Virus record (IMG/VR): IMGVR_UViG_3300036852_000135
Coordinates: 1 to 42,650 of that record
Source: a virus
Reading direction: 5' to 3' (one strand)
Length of the DNA stretch: 42,650 nucleotides
The translations under genes were made by a program, and so were the position numbers. The notes below the pieces were generated by a model, which saw only the letters and a program-made list of their open reading frames with translations, had not been told where the DNA came from and made no database searches. The first letter of the stretch is position 1, and the number at the start of each line of letters is the position of its first letter. Shown here in pieces: positions 16,428-23,565 of the stretch.

Positions 16428-16687
16428 GGTGTTACCTTTCTGAACCATCCCGAATCCACGTCCTCAATTGCTACGGGCGGGCGTTTAGCAATGCGGCCTC
16501 GTTTATATTCAGTTGCCTTTACTAACCACCCACTCTCGCAATCATTAGACTCTACGCATTCAAGTACGCGTACCTTGTCTCCTGAATGGACAGTTAGATA
16601 ATCGAGATAGCAAATAACCACGTCTCCTGTTTGAAACGGCTGAGTGATCATTGGCGTCTCCACTACCGGGTTGTTACCTGTGGTCAT
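16424..16687 (-). CDS. Small beta-rich hypothetical protein
   Basis: This 87-residue protein has alternating strands (GDVVICYLDYLTVHSGDKVRVLEC) suggesting an SH3-like barrel. The start at 16687 follows GGGGAGAAACGAAC, a leader shared by several genes in this array. It is coupled to the next gene by ATGA. Function unknown. Confidence 0.6.
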   Translation of the reverse strand: MTTGNNPVVETPMITQPFQTGDVVICYLDYLTVHSGDKVRVLECVESNDCESGWLVKATEYKRGRIAKRPPVAIEDVDSGWFRKVTP

Positions 16688-17145
16688 AGTTCGTTTCTCC
16701 CCGGCATTGTTTTTTGAATACGGCGGAGCGTTTCTTCTCCACAATCTCTGCAATAACGCCCGTCGCCTAGTGCAGTAGTAAACCCTGCGCCGCGCAAATC
16801 AATTTCGATGTAACAAGTCGCCGGTTCTATATCGCATTCTGTGCAGTTCTCAACAGGCAGGTCTTGAAGTGCAAGGTCTTCTTTATCAAATCTTATATTG
16901 TTGCTCATTTTGATTAAAGAGTGGCGCACTGGTGGAACATAATCGGGGCCACGAAAAGACGGGAGTCGTTCAACGGCAAACTTTGCTGGATAGGGAAGAG
17001 TGAAGCTTAAATACTCAGCATAGCTTTCTAAGATATGCTCGATTTCTTCTTCACAGTATCCACCCTTTGAAAGATGGACACCCACTGAGGCCCAAAACAA
17101 CAGTGCTCGTAGATCGTCGTCAATTATTGTGATGTTATCCGACAT
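16684..17145 (-). CDS. Hypothetical protein with two CxxC pairs
   Basis: This 153-residue protein is helical at the N-terminus. ENCTECDIEPATC and RYCRDCGEETLRR at the C-terminus form a likely zinc site. The start at 17145 follows GGAGAAACGAGC. Function unknown. Confidence 0.6.
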   Translation of the reverse strand: MSDNITIIDDDLRALLFWASVGVHLSKGGYCEEEIEHILESYAEYLSFTLPYPAKFAVERLPSFRGPDYVPPVRHSLIKMSNNIRFDKEDLALQDLPVENCTECDIEPATCYIEIDLRGAGFTTALGDGRYCRDCGEETLRRIQKTMPGRNEL

Positions 17146-17320
17146 GCTCGTTTCTCCGCTTATCTGACTTTTCATCATTAATCCGTGCCCGAATCTCCTT
17201 GATTGGTGCAGGTACAGGATTGTATTCAGCAGCTACCTCATCAATTATTTTCAGCGCACGTTCGCGTTCTTCGTGCTGGCCCATTTCGCGCCAGCGGGAG
17301 TAGGTTTGTAGGTCGTCCAT
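17135..17320 (-). CDS. Small charged hypothetical protein
   Basis: This 61-residue, highly charged helical protein has GGAGAACCCT before its ATG. It overlaps the following gene by 11 bases. No function is recognised. Confidence 0.55.
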   Translation of the reverse strand: MDDLQTYSRWREMGQHEERERALKIIDEVAAEYNPVPAPIKEIRARINDEKSDKRRNEHVG

Positions 17321-17351
17321 AGGGTTCTCCGGTTATCTGGTTCGGTGATTT

Positions 17352-17486
17352 CTACTCCTGATTCGATCTTAAGTACTCCCGAAACGACATAAACATTATC
17401 CAAATCAATGTGGCAAACAATGCGAGTATCAACGCACCTAACGCAGATAAGAAGATTATTAAGAGAATGTTGATTAAGCTATTCAT
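17352..17486 (-). CDS. Micro membrane protein (44 residues)
   Basis: A single long hydrophobic helix (NILLIIFLSALGALILALFA) is followed by a short basic tail. The ATG overlaps the upstream stop (ATGAATAG), showing coupling. Function unknown. It might act on the host envelope. Confidence 0.55.
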   Translation of the reverse strand: MNSLINILLIIFLSALGALILALFATLIWIMFMSFREYLRSNQE

Positions 17487-17670
17487 TCGTTACTCCGATT
17501 ACTTGCTCAGGTATTCTAATGAGTGGGTCTTGGTACTGTGGGCAGTCGCAGCGCGTACAGCGGCCCTTAACATTCTGCCAATTCTCCTGTCGCCACCGAT
17601 GTTGGGAAGCTCCGTGCCCGCATCCCGCAGTTAGGCAAGGTCGAGTGTTTAGCCTGTTTGGTTTCGGCAT
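17479..17670 (-). CDS. Small Cys/His zinc-type protein
   Basis: This 63-residue protein has CLTAGCGHGASQHRW and GRCTRCDCPQY, a repeated Cys/His pattern found in small actinophage-type and other phage proteins. AAGGAG lies upstream, inside the end of the disrupted gene at 17676. Confidence 0.6.
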   Translation of the reverse strand: MPKPNRLNTRPCLTAGCGHGASQHRWRQENWQNVKGRCTRCDCPQYQDPLIRIPEQVIGVTNE

Positions 17671-17675
17671 CGCTT

Positions 17676-18017
17676 CTACTCCTTTGTTGTCCGTGTACGA
17701 GCAGCTTCAAGTGCCTTGACCACTTGAGCCGCGCCTGACAATGCCCCATTGGCCCAGCCCACTACATAATCCGTCGAGCCAGTTGAGCCTATGTCCAGTG
17801 TTGGATGCGCAGCCTCAATCGCTTCCTTCCACGCAGCCTCTCTAGCCTATTGGCATGTAGTAGCAGCGAAGTTGGCGATGCGGTTTATTAAGTCGTCTTT
17901 CTCCTTCGCGGAAAGGTAAAATGATGAATCGCTATCCGTATTGCCTAACCACTCGTGCGTCTCCGCTACTATTCGCCACGCTTCATCGCGCTCAGTATCA
18001 GTTGGAATGGGTATCAT
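17676..18017 (-). pseudogene. Hypothetical gene interrupted by an in-frame TAG
   Basis: From ATG 18017, which overlaps the upstream stop as ATGA, the frame gives 56 residues ending in AATTCQ, then TAG (17849-17847). It continues in the same frame for 56 more sense codons (AREAAWKEAIEAAHPTLDIG...) to a TAG at 17676. The helical, protein-like sequence on both sides shows one ancestral gene of about 113 codons. A single substitution (CAG or TGG to TAG) would explain it. TAG ends other genes here, so wholesale recoding is unlikely, though readthrough cannot be excluded. Confidence 0.65.
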
Positions 18018-18196
18018 TGCTTATCTTCCTTTAGTGACTCAGCGAAACGGGACGGATCAAAGGTCGCTTCCGTCTCACATTCTGCGTTTGAGCAAACAGG
18101 AGTCCCGTTCTCAATGGTTATGCAGCACAACGGCGCTCCGCATTCATCGCATTCGCCCTCAAGTTTGAAAAGAGATTTATTAAGTCGAATCGCCAT
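18014..18196 (-). CDS. Small zinc-ribbon protein
   Basis: This 60-residue protein has two cysteine pairs (GECDECGAPLCC and PVCSNAEC), giving a zinc-ribbon fold. Its stop overlaps the start of the disrupted gene downstream. Function unknown. Confidence 0.6.
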   Translation of the reverse strand: MAIRLNKSLFKLEGECDECGAPLCCITIENGTPVCSNAECETEATFDPSRFAESLKEDKQ

Positions 18197-18199
18197 CAC

Positions 18200-18856
18200 T
18201 CACTCACCTTCCTTCTGGGTGGGTTGGTCCATACACATCTGAGTTGGGTCAAGCGCTCGTTCTAGTTGAGTGCGTAACTCGGTGTTCTCACTTTGCAGAT
18301 CTACTACCCGTCGCTCGCACTCGGCTAGTTGCTCAGCGTGCTCCTTCTTCAAGATGCGAACGCGATGCGCGATTGGACCAGCACAGTTGATTTCCTGTGA
18401 CGCTTCCCACAGTTGACGTTCAGCGGCTTGTAACCTTTCTCGTTCCGCTTTTCTATCGCGAATAACAATACGCAGTCGGTCGATTTCTTTATGGTTATCA
18501 CTAACCTGCTGTTGGGACTCGGCTAGTTGCGAGCGCAGGGATTCGTTCTCCGTGATTAGCTCGCGTCCGATTCGCGCCGCGTTGATCAAGTCTTGGCCCG
18601 CATGTTTATCCCAGCGAAGCGTTTCATTCTCAGCAAGTAACTCTCTCACTATTGACGGAGCAGCGGCGATGAACTTCGCAGTATGCCATTCGCATAACCG
18701 CGCAATGGGCCAATCGCTTTCGCGGCCAGTGTCCACAAGTGCTAGCCCCGAGTGTCGATGTGGGCCACATTCTTCAGCGACGTCAGCATCAACAAACCAC
18801 GGGTCTTCGGGAACCTTTGCGAGCAGTTGCTCAATTGATTCTTTTGTATACGTCAT
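18200..18856 (-). CDS. Ea22-like early protein with long coiled coil
   Basis: This 218-residue protein has an N-terminal domain ending in WHTAKFIAAAPSIVRELLAENETLR, a signature shared by Ea22-like phage early proteins, then about 120 residues of coiled coil. ATG 18856 overlaps the upstream stop as ATGA, with GAGG before it. Such proteins are common in the early regions of lambdoid and other phages. No biochemical function is known. Confidence 0.6.
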   Translation of the reverse strand: MTYTKESIEQLLAKVPEDPWFVDADVAEECGPHRHSGLALVDTGRESDWPIARLCEWHTAKFIAAAPSIVRELLAENETLRWDKHAGQDLINAARIGRELITENESLRSQLAESQQQVSDNHKEIDRLRIVIRDRKAERERLQAAERQLWEASQEINCAGPIAHRVRILKKEHAEQLAECERRVVDLQSENTELRTQLERALDPTQMCMDQPTQKEGE

Positions 18857-19077
18857 CTGAAATCCTCGTAAATGGCATCCCAATCTTCATCGGTTAATGG
18901 CGTTGTAGAAAACTTCGCCTTACTGAAATCAACTCCGGCTTTCATCAACTCGCGCGCAACGCCTTCCATGATGCGTGGCAACCGTTTCTTAAACTCCAAC
19001 TTCGCTATCTCGCGCAGGATCGCAATGTTGGCATCAACGCGAGTAACGTAATCAAACTCCTCGGATTCTTTCACCAT
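18853..19077 (-). CDS. Small helical hypothetical protein
   Basis: This 74-residue, helical, mixed-charge protein is coupled to the downstream Ea22-like gene by ATGA. GAGAAAGC lies upstream, inside the end of the micro membrane gene. No family is recognised. Confidence 0.55.
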   Translation of the reverse strand: MVKESEEFDYVTRVDANIAILREIAKLEFKKRLPRIMEGVARELMKAGVDFSKAKFSTTPLTDEDWDAIYEDFR

Positions 19078-19090
19078 TGCGTTTGCTTTC

Positions 19091-19159
19091 TCAGTCAGGT
19101 CTCATTCCCTTGTAACAGCCAAATATGATCAGAGCGAGTACTAGAAGACCTATCAACAT
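19091..19159 (-). CDS. Micro membrane peptide (22 residues)
   Basis: ATG 19159 follows GGAGGAGGCGTTGAA. The product is one hydrophobic helix (MLIGLLVLALIIFGCYKG) with a short charged end. It is preceded by an 11-codon frame (19196-19161) that contains this ribosome site. The strong site and hydrophobic pattern support translation. Confidence 0.45.
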   Translation of the reverse strand: MLIGLLVLALIIFGCYKGMRPD

Positions 19160-19192
19160 TTCAACGCCTCCTCCATTTCCCGAGCCTGTGTG

Positions 19193-19357
19193 TCATTGCG
19201 ATGCCTCACCAGGGTATTCGTGCTCAAAGAAACAACTGATACAGAACTCAATACCGTAGAAAGGACACGGCTTTGTTGCCGGACAACACTCCCACAGGAT
19301 GCACTCACAATATTTGCACGTTGGGGTAAAGTGTCGGGATGTGGCAGGACTAATCAT
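19193..19357 (-). CDS. Cys-rich micro-protein (54 residues)
   Basis: It contains nine cysteines, spaced as CKYCECILWECC, CPFYGIEFC and SCF, suggesting a metal-binding fold. ATG 19357 overlaps the previous stop as ATGA. Function unknown. Confidence 0.55.
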   Translation of the reverse strand: MISPATSRHFTPTCKYCECILWECCPATKPCPFYGIEFCISCFFEHEYPGEASQ

Positions 19358-19668
19358 TGCGACTCCTCATAACGGAAGAACCACCAACATTCTTGCCGTA
19401 CTTGGGCCACTCTTGCAGCCATTGCCAACAGTCGTTCAATCGCGTCTGGTCCGTCGCATTCACCACAAATGAATGGATTTCCACGAATAGCTCGGTGCTC
19501 AGATTCGGTGTTTGTGTAAACCCAGCGAGCGGTATCTCCAGCCTTGAACCCATGTCCACACCACGCACAGCGAAAAGATTTATCAGCTGACTGGAATCCC
19601 CAGCGAGCTGACGCATCTGCTTCGGTAACAGTAAAAGGCTGGCGATTTGTAAAGTTGCTAACAGTCAT
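19354..19668 (-). CDS. Zinc-finger hypothetical protein
   Basis: This 104-residue protein carries FRCAWCGHGF and FICGECDGPD, a two-knuckle zinc site in which DTARWVYTN lies between the knuckles. GGAAGG precedes ATG 19668. It is coupled on both sides. Function unknown. Confidence 0.6.
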   Translation of the reverse strand: MTVSNFTNRQPFTVTEADASARWGFQSADKSFRCAWCGHGFKAGDTARWVYTNTESEHRAIRGNPFICGECDGPDAIERLLAMAARVAQVRQECWWFFRYEESQ

Positions 19669-19901
19669 TGCGATGCCTTCCAAGCCCTGACCTCGGCCAT
19701 TGCTTCTTCAAGCGTTGGATTAGTCGTAAAGAATCGTCCGTGTCCAGATCGCCAGTTTTCCGTTACAAGAATTCTAGTAGACATAGACGTGTCGCCATTC
19801 CAGTGGTTTATATAGTCGCCAGAAATGGTTACAGCCTTGGCGTCGGGAAACATTTCCCTTAACTCTTTCAACGCTTCCTCGATTGTCGCTGCTTGATTCA
19901 T
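19665..19901 (-). CDS. Small hypothetical protein
   Basis: This 78-residue protein has an N-terminal helix (IEEALKELREMFPDAKAVTIS) and a small beta region (RILVTENWRSGHGRFFTT). AAAGG precedes ATG 19901, which overlaps the end of the frameshifted gene at 19898. Function unknown. Confidence 0.55.
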   Translation of the reverse strand: MNQAATIEEALKELREMFPDAKAVTISGDYINHWNGDTSMSTRILVTENWRSGHGRFFTTNPTLEEAMAEVRAWKASQ

Positions 19902-20075
19902 TGGTGTGCCTTTGCCGCTTTCGACCCTGCCAGATAAGGATAAAGCGCCGCTCGCGCTTCCACTGTGCAGCGGCAATGCTGCTCACCGTGACGACAGGAC
20001 GTGTAATGTTCTAACGCCCTTTTCAGCGTATCGACCTCGTTCTCAAGAATCCGTACTATTTTATCGGTCGCCATT
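19898..20075 (-). pseudogene. Small gene disrupted by a +1 frameshift
   Basis: ATG 20075 follows AGGAGAAACAAA and starts MATDKIVRILE. After codon GAG the frame drifts to a stop at 19983. Skipping one base at about 20040-20043 (the AAA of GAGAAACGAGG) restores a protein-like continuation NEVDTLKRALEHYTSCRHGE...CRCTVEARAALYPYLAG. That continuation ends in TGA exactly overlapping the next ATG. A one-base insertion in an A-run, natural or a sequencing error, is the simplest explanation. Programmed frameshifting is possible. Confidence 0.6.
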
Positions 20076-20100
20076 TTGTTTCTCCTGGTTAGTTGGTGTC

Positions 20101-20283
20101 TCAGCCATTAGCGCCTTTCTTTCTGTCGGCAATCCATTGATCCTTAATGCTTAATTTTGGCTTTGCGTTCTTTCGCGGCTTTCCTCGAATAGTCAAGCAG
20201 AAGCCTTGCTCGTGGCGAATAACAAGGTTGGGATTATCGCTGTCGTAAACTTCTCCGCAGCGCGGACATTTTGTATTAGCCAT
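20101..20283 (-). CDS. Small zinc-finger protein
   Basis: This 60-residue, basic protein begins TKCPRCGEVYDSDNPNLVIRHEQGFC, a C2-type or C2HC-type knuckle, and ends in a Lys-rich tail. AAGGAG precedes its ATG, which overlaps the upstream stop as TAATG. It may bind nucleic acid. Confidence 0.6.
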   Translation of the reverse strand: MANTKCPRCGEVYDSDNPNLVIRHEQGFCLTIRGKPRKNAKPKLSIKDQWIADRKKGANG

Positions 20284-20483
20284 TAGCTAGACTCCTTTTC
20301 GTCCGGCCAGAAATGCCCCGGTCGCGGCAACTGTCCGTAACCCTCACAATCGCTATCACATAACCCGTTAGCCATCTCTAAAGGCGCAGAACGGCCCCAC
20401 GGCTTCTTTGGCAAGCCACAGACAAGACATTCCGGCATGGCCCAACATTGCTCCGTGTGCGTCTCATTCACTGTCTCAGCCAT
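20283..20483 (-). CDS. Small Cys-rich conserved-type phage protein
   Basis: This 66-residue protein has ECLVCGLPKKPWGRSAPLEMANGLCDSDC and PRPGHFWP, a pattern that recurs in small phage proteins. Four cysteines probably bind zinc. GAGGTAACT precedes the ATG. Function unknown. Confidence 0.55.
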   Translation of the reverse strand: MAETVNETHTEQCWAMPECLVCGLPKKPWGRSAPLEMANGLCDSDCEGYGQLPRPGHFWPDEKESS

Positions 20484-20492
20484 AGTTACCTC

Positions 20493-20600
20493 TTACCAAT
20501 GCCACCCACGTTCAGCCTTACAGTTGCCACAGCGCCAACGCGCAATCGTGTTTCGCGTCAAGCATCTAAGACATATCCAAGTGAATTTCTTTTTAGCCAC
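20493..20600 (-). CDS. Zinc-ribbon micro-protein (35 residues)
   Basis: A GTG at 20600 follows GAGGTAACTA. The product is KKKFTWICLRCLTRNTIARW followed by RCGNCKAERGWHW, a complete two-knuckle zinc ribbon with a basic start. It fits neatly between its neighbours. Confidence 0.55.
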   Translation of the reverse strand: MAKKKFTWICLRCLTRNTIARWRCGNCKAERGWHW

Positions 20601-20609
20601 TAGTTACCT

Positions 20610-20792
20610 CTACTTCGGCAATAACTCGTGCCAGTCTTTGACGCGATACTCTTCTTCCGCGAGTGCGGTAATAGCCAGCATCACTGCTAGCTTTCGATAG
20701 CCATCAGGATTGCTCTCGTCGGGGTACTTCTCGCGCAATCGCTGCCATTCCTTACCAAGTTCCTGAATCAGTCTCAAGCGCGAGTAGGCCAT
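20610..20792 (-). CDS. Small helical hypothetical protein
   Basis: This 60-residue helical protein (SRLRLIQELGKEWQRLREKYP...LAVMLAITALAEEEYRVKDWHELL) has its start next to the upstream stop. Function unknown. Confidence 0.55.
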   Translation of the reverse strand: MAYSRLRLIQELGKEWQRLREKYPDESNPDGYRKLAVMLAITALAEEEYRVKDWHELLPK

Positions 20793-20795
20793 CAC

Positions 20796-21128
20796 TCACC
20801 CTTCCTTTGCTAGCGCTTCTTCTGCAATAGCTACGTGACACGAAGTGAGAACTTTTTCGATGTCCGCGATTCCTTTACCCACCGTCATTTCAAGTTCGTC
20901 CATTCTGGTTGAATAGCCGCCTTGCTCTGGTAGCCAGCCCATTCGTTTCTGACAAGCAGCGAGAAGGTCACGGGCCGCTAGTAAGCACTCTGCTAACCAC
21001 TCCGCCTTAGCTGTTGTTTCTTCTAACGCCGCTCGGTATTCAGCAGCACGAGCGTGGGTTGGACAGAGTTCAATGAATTGAATTCCCTGCTTGGATGTTG
21101 CTTTGCAGACTTGACAGCGTTCAGTCAT
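20796..21128 (-). CDS. Hypothetical protein with N-terminal zinc motif
   Basis: This 110-residue protein starts TERCQVCKATSKQGIQFIELCPTH, a Cys4/His-type knuckle, followed by helices. GGGAGATACCA precedes ATG 21128, which lies inside the end of the upstream gene. Function unknown. Confidence 0.55.
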   Translation of the reverse strand: MTERCQVCKATSKQGIQFIELCPTHARAAEYRAALEETTAKAEWLAECLLAARDLLAACQKRMGWLPEQGGYSTRMDELEMTVGKGIADIEKVLTSCHVAIAEEALAKEG

Positions 21129-21309
21129 TGGTATCTCCCTCAGTGACGCGGGCATCACTCACGCGAGGGTCACGTAGCGCATCGGCAATAACCCGTTGCA
21201 GATAGGGCACGCTCGCGCACCCGAGCAAGACGTAGACTCGCTCCGCGACTCGCTGTGCTAGCAGCTCAGTCGGGTCGTTTTTCAAGTCTCTAACTTTCCA
21301 CTCAGCCAT
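21121..21309 (-). CDS. Small hypothetical protein
   Basis: This 62-residue protein (AEWKVRDLKNDPTELLAQRVAERVYVLL...) is helical. The start at 21309 is preferred over 21342 because GGGAGACACGGTA lies just upstream. Function unknown. Confidence 0.5.
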   Translation of the reverse strand: MAEWKVRDLKNDPTELLAQRVAERVYVLLGCASVPYLQRVIADALRDPRVSDARVTEGDTND

Positions 21310-21331
21310 TACCGTGTCTCCCGTGCTCACG

Positions 21332-21526
21332 TTATTCAACATCTAAGTACCACTTACGAATGAAGTCGCGTAGTTCGCGGGCCTTCTCTTCGCTGAAAGC
21401 TCCGGTGATAGCGATACCACCGTCTTTAGACTGGCGGTACTGGCCCGAAACCATCACCTGAACGATGTACAAGTCCCCGTCTTTAGCTTTCTGAATCTGG
21501 TCTTTCGTCAACGGCGTTGCTCGCAT
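21332..21526 (-). CDS. Small beta-alpha hypothetical protein
   Basis: This 64-residue protein has GDLYIVQVMVSGQYRQSKDGGIAITGAF followed by a C-terminal helix. GAGGGAGAAACG precedes the ATG. Between it and the next gene (21527-21630) a TTG-started 24-codon frame of basic character exists, but it is not strong enough to call. Confidence 0.55.
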   Translation of the reverse strand: MRATPLTKDQIQKAKDGDLYIVQVMVSGQYRQSKDGGIAITGAFSEEKARELRDFIRKWYLDVE

Positions 21527-21630
21527 CGTTTCTCCCTCTAGTACGAATTGCGCGGGCGTCCCCGGCTTCCACGGAGCAGCGGAATACCACGCTGTTGGCC
21601 CGCTCGCGCCAACCTATATAACCCTTGGTA

Positions 21631-21795
21631 CTACTCCTTCGGTCGGATTGTCTGGCTGGAGTTGGCAGCACAGGCAGCGTTGGCAGCGTTACAAGCCGCT
21701 TGTGAAAACTTCAAAGCATCATCAGCCTTCTCGGCTTGCTCTGCCTTGTTGACCAGCGACTTAACCTGTTCGTTTACATTTACTATTTCATTCAT
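21631..21795 (-). CDS. Small Ala/Asn-rich hypothetical protein
   Basis: This 54-residue helical protein (NEQVKSLVNKAEQAEKADDALKFSQAACNAANAACAAN) starts at 21795 behind GGAGGTAGAACCCAA. The frame is open upstream but without a site. Function unknown. Confidence 0.55.
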   Translation of the reverse strand: MNEIVNVNEQVKSLVNKAEQAEKADDALKFSQAACNAANAACAANSSQTIRPKE

Positions 21796-21886
21796 TTGGG
21801 TTCTACCTCCAAAAAGAAGCGTCGCGTTTAGAGTAGTCATAATAGGGAGCGACGCTTGCCCTGTTATGACACCATCCCATCATTCC

Positions 21887-21919
21887 CTACCCACACGCCC
21901 CATTACGCGTTAACTTCAT
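21887..21919 (-). pseudogene. Probable C-terminal remnant of the 22299-22430 gene family
   Basis: A 10-codon frame encodes MKLTRNGACG, closely matching the end of the intact 43-residue protein (MRLNRNGSCG). The bases after its stop (GTGGGTAGG) also resemble those after the intact copy. It is too short to be called a gene on its own. Confidence 0.35.
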
Positions 21920-21931
21920 TACAATCTCTAG

Positions 21932-22288
21932 CTATAACTGCCCCATCACTTCATCAAGTGCTGCTTCTTCTTCGTCCATCCTGTCGATTAGAACCAAGTC
22001 GGGATTGCGCGGACGACGCAGCACCCTCGTTCTAAACCATTCCCAAAATGGTGCGTATCGCTCGTGGTAATGGCACCAGAAGGCGTCAGTGAATACGCCC
22101 CAAACGCATTTCCAACGCCCGCGATAGTGCGCGTCCAGAATCATGCGGGCTTCCATTGCAACCATGACCTTTGGTGGGAAGGGCGGTTTCATTTCGAGCC
22201 ACCGCTTCATGCTGTTGCAACGATTCTCATATGCCGCGTCCCAGTTAAACTTTCGATAGAAACGACGCCAGTAAGTCCATTCAGTCAT
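21932..22288 (-). CDS. Trp-rich basic hypothetical protein
   Basis: This 118-residue protein is rich in Trp, Tyr and Arg (WTYWRRFYRKFNWDAAYENR; RYAPFWEWFRTRVLRRPRNP). GTAGGAGATGGAAC precedes ATG 22288. No family is recognised. It lies between the intact copy and a fragment of the 43-residue gene family. Confidence 0.6.
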   Translation of the reverse strand: MTEWTYWRRFYRKFNWDAAYENRCNSMKRWLEMKPPFPPKVMVAMEARMILDAHYRGRWKCVWGVFTDAFWCHYHERYAPFWEWFRTRVLRRPRNPDLVLIDRMDEEEAALDEVMGQL

Positions 22289-22298
22289 GTTCCATCTC

Positions 22299-22430
22299 CT
22301 ACCCACAACTCCCATTCCGATTCAACCTCATCATGCACAACCCACAGATGAACTTGTTGGTCCAGCCCGAGCCGTAGCAGATACCGTGATACCAGCGGGC
22401 ACAGCGGCGGCGCTTTGGTTTTTTTTTCAT
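22299..22430 (-). CDS. Basic Cys-containing micro-protein (43 residues)
   Basis: It starts with ATG followed by nine A bases encoding three Lys, then PKRRRCARWYHGICYGSGW and KFICGLC, a probable zinc site. Partial relatives lie on both sides (22898-22978 for the N-terminus, 21887-21919 for the C-terminus). The A9 run is a place where slippage could occur. Confidence 0.5.
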   Translation of the reverse strand: MKKKPKRRRCARWYHGICYGSGWTNKFICGLCMMRLNRNGSCG

Positions 22431-22440
22431 AGTTCTCTGC

Positions 22441-22917
22441 TTAGAAAGCTGGTCCGTCTGCGTCGGGCGCAATCGCTGGCGGCGGGTTCTTTAGCGCGGC
22501 CAGTTCTGACTCCAAGTCGTTAATGCGCTCCTGCATTCGGCGTGTGGGCCAATCCGAAGCGAACGCATCGCGCCATTGAAAGTGACTGAACATGATTTCA
22601 AGATCGCGCCGTCGAAGCTGCTCAACCATCCGCTCTAAGAGTTCAATCGCGCCGCGAAGTCGTGCAGCCTTCTCTGCGTGGGTTGACGCATTACCAGTCA
22701 TGTCCAGCACGATAATCAGGGCGCGAAAGTACGTCAGCATGTCATCGCGAAACTGCTTAGTGTTCGAGATCGCGCTAGTCGCTTTGTCTTCGTAGTGCCG
22801 AAGCAGGGCGTTGACGCGCTCAGCTAACGAACCGAAGCCTTGGTGATAACGAAGTTTGTCAGAATGCGCCTCGATTAACTTTGAAATCGCAGTAAGTTCA
22901 TCTTGTTGATTTTCCAT
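22441..22917 (-). CDS. Helical hypothetical protein
   Basis: This 158-residue, almost entirely helical protein has a C-terminal coiled coil (MQERINDLESELAALKN) and a Pro-rich end. AAGGAGAAACGCG precedes ATG 22917. The frame extends to 22947 without a site. Function unknown. Confidence 0.6.
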   Translation of the reverse strand: MENQQDELTAISKLIEAHSDKLRYHQGFGSLAERVNALLRHYEDKATSAISNTKQFRDDMLTYFRALIIVLDMTGNASTHAEKAARLRGAIELLERMVEQLRRRDLEIMFSHFQWRDAFASDWPTRRMQERINDLESELAALKNPPPAIAPDADGPAF

Positions 22918-22978
22918 CGCGTTTCTCCTTTTTATACCAGCGGGCACAGCGTTTACGTTTGCTTACTTGCTTTTTCAT
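22898..22978 (-). CDS. Basic micro-ORF, N-terminal relative of the 22299-22430 gene
   Basis: Twenty-six codons encode MKKQVSKRKRCARWYKK and then diverge into the ribosome site of the next gene. The RCARWY core and an identical 18-base stretch (22934-22951 and 22389-22406) tie it to the intact 43-residue gene. It may be a remnant kept as a leader for the gene at 22917. Confidence 0.4.
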   Translation of the reverse strand: MKKQVSKRKRCARWYKKEKRDGKSTR

Positions 22979-22986
22979 CTGCGATT

Positions 22987-23199
22987 CTATCCAGGCTTAC
23001 CCGGCATCTCCTTAATGCGTTTGTATTCTTCGTGCAGCTTCTCAGCTTTGATGATCGTGTTGACCGCTTGACTGATCCGAATGCACCGATTCGACATGCG
23101 GGACATCAACGCGGGAATACTCTTGATGCACGTTTCCGCCAGACCTCCGATCGATTGGGCTAGTCGCTCACTCCAGAACCGACAATTTTCACAACGCAT
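22987..23199 (-). CDS. Small hypothetical protein with N-terminal CxxC
   Basis: This 70-residue protein starts RCENCRFWSERLAQ and has two more cysteines, resembling the CxxCxFW starts of many small phage proteins. GGGGAAG precedes the ATG. Function unknown. Confidence 0.55.
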   Translation of the reverse strand: MRCENCRFWSERLAQSIGGLAETCIKSIPALMSRMSNRCIRISQAVNTIIKAEKLHEEYKRIKEMPGKPG

Positions 23200-23201
23200 C
23201 T

Positions 23202-23561
23202 TTATACTTCCCCTCCCGCAGAATGATGTTCTGAACAGTATCGAATTGAAGCTTCTAGATCGTGTTCAAGGTCTACTACATGCTTGCGGAGTTCCTGATT
23301 TTCAACTTCTAGTTCTTTTATCCGCGCTTCAAGTTTGTCGTGGGCGTTACAGGCTTTGACGATAAAAGCAGCGTTTGCTTCGTGCGCGGGAACCTGGTCA
23401 GCCACGAGAACAGCTATGGTCATTTCGTCCGCCGCTTCAATAGCGAACTCACACTTAGCCATGGGCGCGGCGTAGTCGCTCTCTTCAATCACGCGCCATG
23501 GCGTTGGCGTATGCTCAGTTAGTTTTGCTGTTTCTACTTCTTCTGCGTATTGAGTGGTCAT
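23202..23561 (-). CDS. Conserved early phage protein with C-terminal coiled coil
   Basis: This 119-residue protein contains HTPTPWRVIEESDYAAPM and HEANAAFIVKACNAHDKLEARI, features shared by a large family of short phage early proteins related to the Ea22-like group. The start at 23561 follows GGAGTTAAGTTT. The rest of the open frame (to 23711) lies inside the upstream gene. Function unknown. Confidence 0.65.
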   Translation of the reverse strand: MTTQYAEEVETAKLTEHTPTPWRVIEESDYAAPMAKCEFAIEAADEMTIAVLVADQVPAHEANAAFIVKACNAHDKLEARIKELEVENQELRKHVVDLEHDLEASIRYCSEHHSAGGEV

Positions 23562-23565
23562 AAAC

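Noticed and set aside
17676-18017. TAG recoded as an amino acid throughout the phage
   Set aside because: TAG serves as a natural, well-placed stop for several genes (for example 10739, 14534, 14596, 17479 and 22299), so a single mutation is the simpler reading.
21535-21625. tRNA gene in the short gap
   Set aside because: GC-rich with some pairing, but no T-arm signature or acceptor stem.
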